NCBI GenBank assembly: GCA_013205525.1
Contig: JABMMR010000003.1
Span: 1-9,751 of the forward strand
DNA: 9,751 nt
Direction: 5' to 3'
From: Burkholderiales bacterium
GTDB lineage: Bacteria > Pseudomonadota > Gammaproteobacteria > Burkholderiales > Burkholderiaceae_C
In this document: positions 7,199 through 9,751 of the stretch, piece by piece
Layout: each line of letters opens with the position of its first letter
How positions within the stretch are numbered: position 1 is the first letter of the stretch
Made by a program: the position numbers and the translations under genes
Notes under the pieces: model-generated
Database searches by the model: none
Seen by the model: only the letters and a program-made list of their open reading frames with translations
What the model was told of the DNA's origin: nothing

Positions 7199-7840
7199 TC
7201 AAGGCAATTGCAAATCGCTGGACTGCAAACGCTTCACGCCTTGCGACTGCATGTGCTCCCAAGCCGCCGCCAAGGAACCGTCCATGTCAATCGCACGGCA
7301 AGCGTCTTCAACCACACTGGTGTCGAAACCAGCAGTCCTTGCGTCCAGCGCCGTCCAAGCCACGCAAAAATCGGTGGCCAAGCCCACCACATAGACACTG
7401 CGAATACCGCGTTGCTTTAAATACGCTTGCAAGCCGGTTTGGGTTTGGCGATCGGCCTCCATGAATGCCGAGTAGCTGTCGATGCCCGCATGGAAACCTT
7501 TGCGGATGATGAGTTGCGCCGTGGGCAAATGCAGGTCGGCATGCAACTCGGCATCTGGCGTACCCTGCACACAATGGTCGGGCCACAGCACTTGGCTGCC
7601 GTAAAACATCTCGGTGGTGTCAAACGCGGCCTTGCCAAGGTGGGCGCTGGCAAACGAGGCGTGACCCGCGGGGTGCCAATCTTGGGTGATGACGATGTTG
7701 GCAAAGGCAGGTGCTAAGCGGTTGATGATGGGCACCACTTGGGCACCACCGGCCACCGCCAAATTGCCACCGTCGCAAAAACCGTTTTGCACATCGACCA
7801 CGATGAGCGCAGTGTCTTTGGCGGGGTTGATAAGAGACAT
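7199..7840 (-). CDS. pncA: Nicotinamidase
   Basis: Hydrolyses nicotinamide to nicotinate and ammonia, making the substrate for the NicA-NicB pair encoded next. The 213-residue product is a full-length isochorismatase-fold hydrolase that closely resembles E. coli PncA. The catalytic triad is present: Asp16 (VVDVQNGF), Lys114 (IRKGF) and Cys159 (GLATDFCV). The metal-site residues Asp54 and His56 (QDWHPAGHASF) and His89 (WPDHCVQG) are kept, as is the DSYSAF segment. The metal triad separates nicotinamidases from NicF-type maleamate amidases of the same superfamily. AAGGAG (7846-7851) lies 5 bases before the ATG. It begins 17 bp after the first PF06684 gene and ends 14 bp before nicA, so it is an operon member. 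Elsewhere PncA serves NAD salvage; placement with nicAB suggests a catabolic duty here, although it could serve both. Confidence 0.95.
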   Translation of the reverse strand: MSLINPAKDTALIVVDVQNGFCDGGNLAVAGGAQVVPIINRLAPAFANIVITQDWHPAGHASFASAHLGKAAFDTTEMFYGSQVLWPDHCVQGTPDAELHADLHLPTAQLIIRKGFHAGIDSYSAFMEADRQTQTGLQAYLKQRGIRSVYVVGLATDFCVAWTALDARTAGFDTSVVEDACRAIDMDGSLAAAWEHMQSQGVKRLQSSDLQLP

Positions 7841-7857
7841 GGGAACTCCTTGAAAAG

Positions 7858-8442
7858 TTAGCGCAGACCGTCTTGACCGATGATCTCATGCACTTGCAAG
7901 CCGCCTGTGCGGGCCTGCGGGCGACCGCTGTCGGTAACCACCACAGCCACCATGATTTCATTGGCGCGGGGGGCATCCGACACCCGCGCTTCCATGGCGT
8001 CGAAATGGCTGCGCACAAAGGCAGCGTCTTTGTGGCCTAAAGGCACATCAATCGCTGTTCCCAGCGTGCCTTGTTTTTTGGCTGATGGCACCAAGGCTGC
8101 GCCCTTGCTGACCGCTTTGCGCAAAGGCGCGCCGAGTTTGGGGTGAAGAATGGCAGCAGCATGTTCCAACTCGCCAGCCTCGCCCACAATGGCGGCTTTG
8201 CCGTAGCTTTGCGCCTCTTCGGGCTTGATACCCAAGGCTTTGACGCAACGCTCCCCCAGCAACCCACCCAACTCTTCGCCGATATCCATCAGTAAGTCTA
8301 GGTTGTCGCTGAACATGCCTGCATAGGGGTTGGCAATCACCGCCATGGCCAAGGCACGGCGCGTCGGCGGATTCACCGCCTGCCCCGCCTCTTGCAGCAC
8401 TTCATCCACCTGCACAATGATTTTGCGTATCTGTGATTTCAT
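7858..8442 (-). CDS. Amino acid synthesis family protein (PF06684/DUF1185), copy 1
   Basis: A 194-residue soluble protein of the family Pfam calls AA_synth. Solved members, as I recall, have a Bacillus chorismate-mutase-like fold, but no reaction has been firmly assigned. Typical blocks are present: IRKIIVQVDEV (5-15), ANPYAGMF (37-44), SYGKAAIVGEAGELEHAAA (79-97), LHPKLGAPLR (99-108), VPSAKK (118-123), GTAIDVPLGHKDAAFVRSH (128-146) and TGGL (179-182). No signal peptide or membrane segment is seen. ATG 8442 was chosen because AGGAG (8449-8453) lies 6 bases upstream and homology starts immediately; an in-frame ATG at 8478 would overlap the preceding gene. It lies 17 bp after copy 2 and 17 bp before pncA, so the product is made together with the nicotinamide/nicotinate enzymes. 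A role in processing a ring or open-chain intermediate is inference; the old 'amino acid synthesis' name should not be read as a function. Confidence 0.88.
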   Translation of the reverse strand: MKSQIRKIIVQVDEVLQEAGQAVNPPTRRALAMAVIANPYAGMFSDNLDLLMDIGEELGGLLGERCVKALGIKPEEAQSYGKAAIVGEAGELEHAAAILHPKLGAPLRKAVSKGAALVPSAKKQGTLGTAIDVPLGHKDAAFVRSHFDAMEARVSDAPRANEIMVAVVVTDSGRPQARTGGLQVHEIIGQDGLR

Positions 8443-8459
8443 GTCTTGCTCCTGCGTGT

Positions 8460-9110
8460 TTAACGCAACCCATTCCATTGACTGATGTCTTGCGCGGCCA
8501 AACCACCCACCCGTGCATGCACCCGCGCGCCAGTGCTCATGGCCAAGATGACGATGATTTCATCGCTGCGCGGCGCACCGGGCAGGCGCACCTCGATGGC
8601 GTCGAAATGGCTGCGTACATAGCTGGCGTTGATGTGCGTGAGTGGCACATCCAGCGCCGCGCTTGGGGGCCCCACTTTTTTGGTGGAAGGCACGATGGAC
8701 AAGGCGTTGGCGGGTTGACCCTTGCCGGCATCCGCAAGCCCCGCGGTGTAGGCCGCGCGCTCGCCCTTCCATCCCAGCAACTCGCGCATGGCATAGCCAC
8801 CGGGCACATGCCACAAAGCGCCGTGCTCTAGCTCGCCGGCTGCGCCAATGATGGCGCCTTTGCCGTAGCCTTGAATCGCTTCAGGCTGCACGCCCATGGC
8901 TTGGCATAACTGCTGTGCCAAGTCCACGCCCAAGGGGTTGAGCGCCTCCATCATCGGCAAAATATCGGCGTGATAACTGCCGGCAAAGGGGTTGCGCAGC
9001 ACCGCGGCAATGGCACCACGTACCAGCGGTGCATTGGGCGGGGGACCAAATTCGTGGTGTATTTCTTCCACATGGCTGAAAACCCGTCGAACATCAATCA
9101 GTGCAGTCAA
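8460..9110 (-). CDS. Amino acid synthesis family protein (PF06684/DUF1185), copy 2, divergent paralogue
   Basis: This is a second member of the same family, aligning along its length with the next gene: VRRVFSHVEEI (7-17), LRNPFAGSY (38-46), GYGKGAIIGAAGELEHGA (81-98), VPSTKK (140-145), AALDVPL (151-157), YVRSHFDAIEVR (164-175), VGGL (201-204), and a shared C-terminal GLR. It differs where copy 1 has LHPKLGAPLR: here the region reads WHVPGGYAMRELL and is followed by about 20 extra residues (112-131). The pair probably differ in substrate or form a hetero-oligomer. Product 216 residues with the proposed TTG start at 9110, which overlaps the UPF0280 stop as TTGA and has GGAG (9119-9122) 8 bases upstream. 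GTG 9119 and ATG 9158 are in-frame alternatives, but the extra residues lie before the family homology. Family sure; start moderately sure; function unknown. Confidence 0.86.
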   Translation of the reverse strand: MTALIDVRRVFSHVEEIHHEFGPPPNAPLVRGAIAAVLRNPFAGSYHADILPMMEALNPLGVDLAQQLCQAMGVQPEAIQGYGKGAIIGAAGELEHGALWHVPGGYAMRELLGWKGERAAYTAGLADAGKGQPANALSIVPSTKKVGPPSAALDVPLTHINASYVRSHFDAIEVRLPGAPRSDEIIVILAMSTGARVHARVGGLAAQDISQWNGLR

Positions 9111-9751
9111 ACCAAACACTCCAAGGTTTGCGTCACGGCCGTGCGGCCCTGACAACATAAAAACACCGCAACCACCTGAGCACGCGCCTGCATGGCATAG
9201 GCGCAGTCTAGCCCGAGTTGCAAAGCCCGCGCCACCTGCGCGGGCGCCAGGCGTGGCACGTCCACCGTCACCAAACGCTCGCCCAAATCGCTGTCGTCAC
9301 GCAAGCTGTTGGCGGGTTGGCGTTGAATGGCGGGATGGTCGAGGTTCACCGCATTGGCAATCAAGGTGGCAGCCACATCGGCTTGCGCTGCTGTGGCTGC
9401 CAAGACGGTGACGCTGTCGGCAATGCCCAATGAAAAACTGCGCCCTCGCCAACCGCTGGTGGCCACACCCCGTACCGGCATGCTGTGGTCAATCACAAAT
9501 TGGCCGTCACTGATCAAGTCGCTGGCCACATCCGAGGCCAAGGCTTTGTGTAAATCAGACACCACGCCTATGCGCCAGTTGTGTCCCTCTTGCAGATGCA
9601 AAGCGATATCGCCGCCGTTGTTCACATAGGCTTTGTGCACACCGTCTTGTGCCAGCAGGCCAATTAACTCTTGCGCCACCGAGCCCGCCACCGCCGCCAT
9701 CGGGGTGACAAAGCCATCATGTGCAGCCCAGGCCACATGTTGTGCGGCCAA
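9107..9751 (-). CDS. UPF0280 family (ApbE-like) protein, 5' end outside the window
   Basis: The visible 214 C-terminal residues belong to UPF0280/COG2122, a group related to the ApbE fold. Typical blocks, numbered from the first visible codon, are TPMAAVAGSVAQE (16-28), AYVNNGGDIALHL (41-53), RGVATSGWRGRSFSLGIAD (94-112), TLIANAV (129-135) and DSDLGERLVTVDV (153-165). ApbE enzymes attach FMN to flavoproteins and share the xGGDI element, but UPF0280 members have no settled activity. The frame is open at the right edge. The leftmost-upstream codon, TTG, is not credible as a start because family members run perhaps 50-80 residues longer. The stop overlaps the proposed start of the next gene by 4 bp, so this is the first visible gene of the operon. 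If its role is flavin-related, a flavoprotein partner might be encoded just outside the window; that is inference. Confidence 0.87.
   Translation of the reverse strand: MAAQHVAWAAHDGFVTPMAAVAGSVAQELIGLLAQDGVHKAYVNNGGDIALHLQEGHNWRIGVVSDLHKALASDVASDLISDGQFVIDHSMPVRGVATSGWRGRSFSLGIADSVTVLAATAAQADVAATLIANAVNLDHPAIQRQPANSLRDDSDLGERLVTVDVPRLAPAQVARALQLGLDCAYAMQARAQVVAVFLCCQGRTAVTQTLECLV

Noticed and set aside
7185..7262. Extended nicA start at ATG 7262
   Set aside because: The additional 26 residues lie inside pncA and precede the 2Fe-2S ferredoxin fold; family length fits the start at 7184.
7199..7840. Alternative call as NicF-type maleamate amidase
   Set aside because: The DWHP...H and WPDHCVQG metal-site residues and the DSYSAF segment are those of PncA-type nicotinamidases.

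Overview
This looks like a chromosomal catabolic locus of a betaproteobacterium, probably Burkholderiales and perhaps Comamonadaceae-like. That placement is inferred from moderately high GC, frequent TTG (Leu) and CAA (Gln) codons, and the types of protein present; no rRNA or marker gene is available to test it. Coding density is very high. The largest gene-free stretch is 229 bp, and I see no tRNA, rRNA, insertion sequence, phage gene or CRISPR array.

Layout. From left to right: (1) the 5' part of an amidase-signature amidase, minus strand, running off the left edge; (2) an AmiC-like amide-sensor/substrate-binding protein without a signal peptide, also minus; (3) a divergent regulatory region at 2370-2598 with a 19-bp near-palindrome and a 9-bp stem-loop touching a start codon; (4) a MarR-family regulator on the plus strand; (5) a minus-strand operon that enters from the right edge and reads, in transcription order, UPF0280/ApbE-like protein (5' end missing), two tandem divergent 'amino acid synthesis' (PF06684/DUF1185) proteins, nicotinamidase (pncA), nicotinate dehydrogenase Fe-S subunit (nicA) and nicotinate dehydrogenase molybdopterin/tri-haem subunit (nicB). 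Genes in the operon overlap by 1-4 bp or are separated by 14-17 bp.

Function. The three recognisable operon enzymes form a chain. Nicotinamide is deamidated to nicotinate by PncA, and NicA-NicB hydroxylate nicotinate to 6-hydroxynicotinate, passing electrons to haems expected on the periplasmic side. The MarR protein is the likely local regulator (NicR-like in role), and the palindrome in front of it is a candidate operator. None of the classical downstream maleamate-pathway genes (nicC, nicX, nicD, nicE) lies in the window. Their place in the operon is taken by two PF06684 proteins and a UPF0280 protein, families without a firmly assigned reaction. This suggests, without proof, a different fate for 6-hydroxynicotinate, possibly a reductive ring-opening route. 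The AmiC-like sensor and amidase look like a second module that senses and hydrolyses an amide, either nicotinamide itself or an open-chain amide made from the ring.
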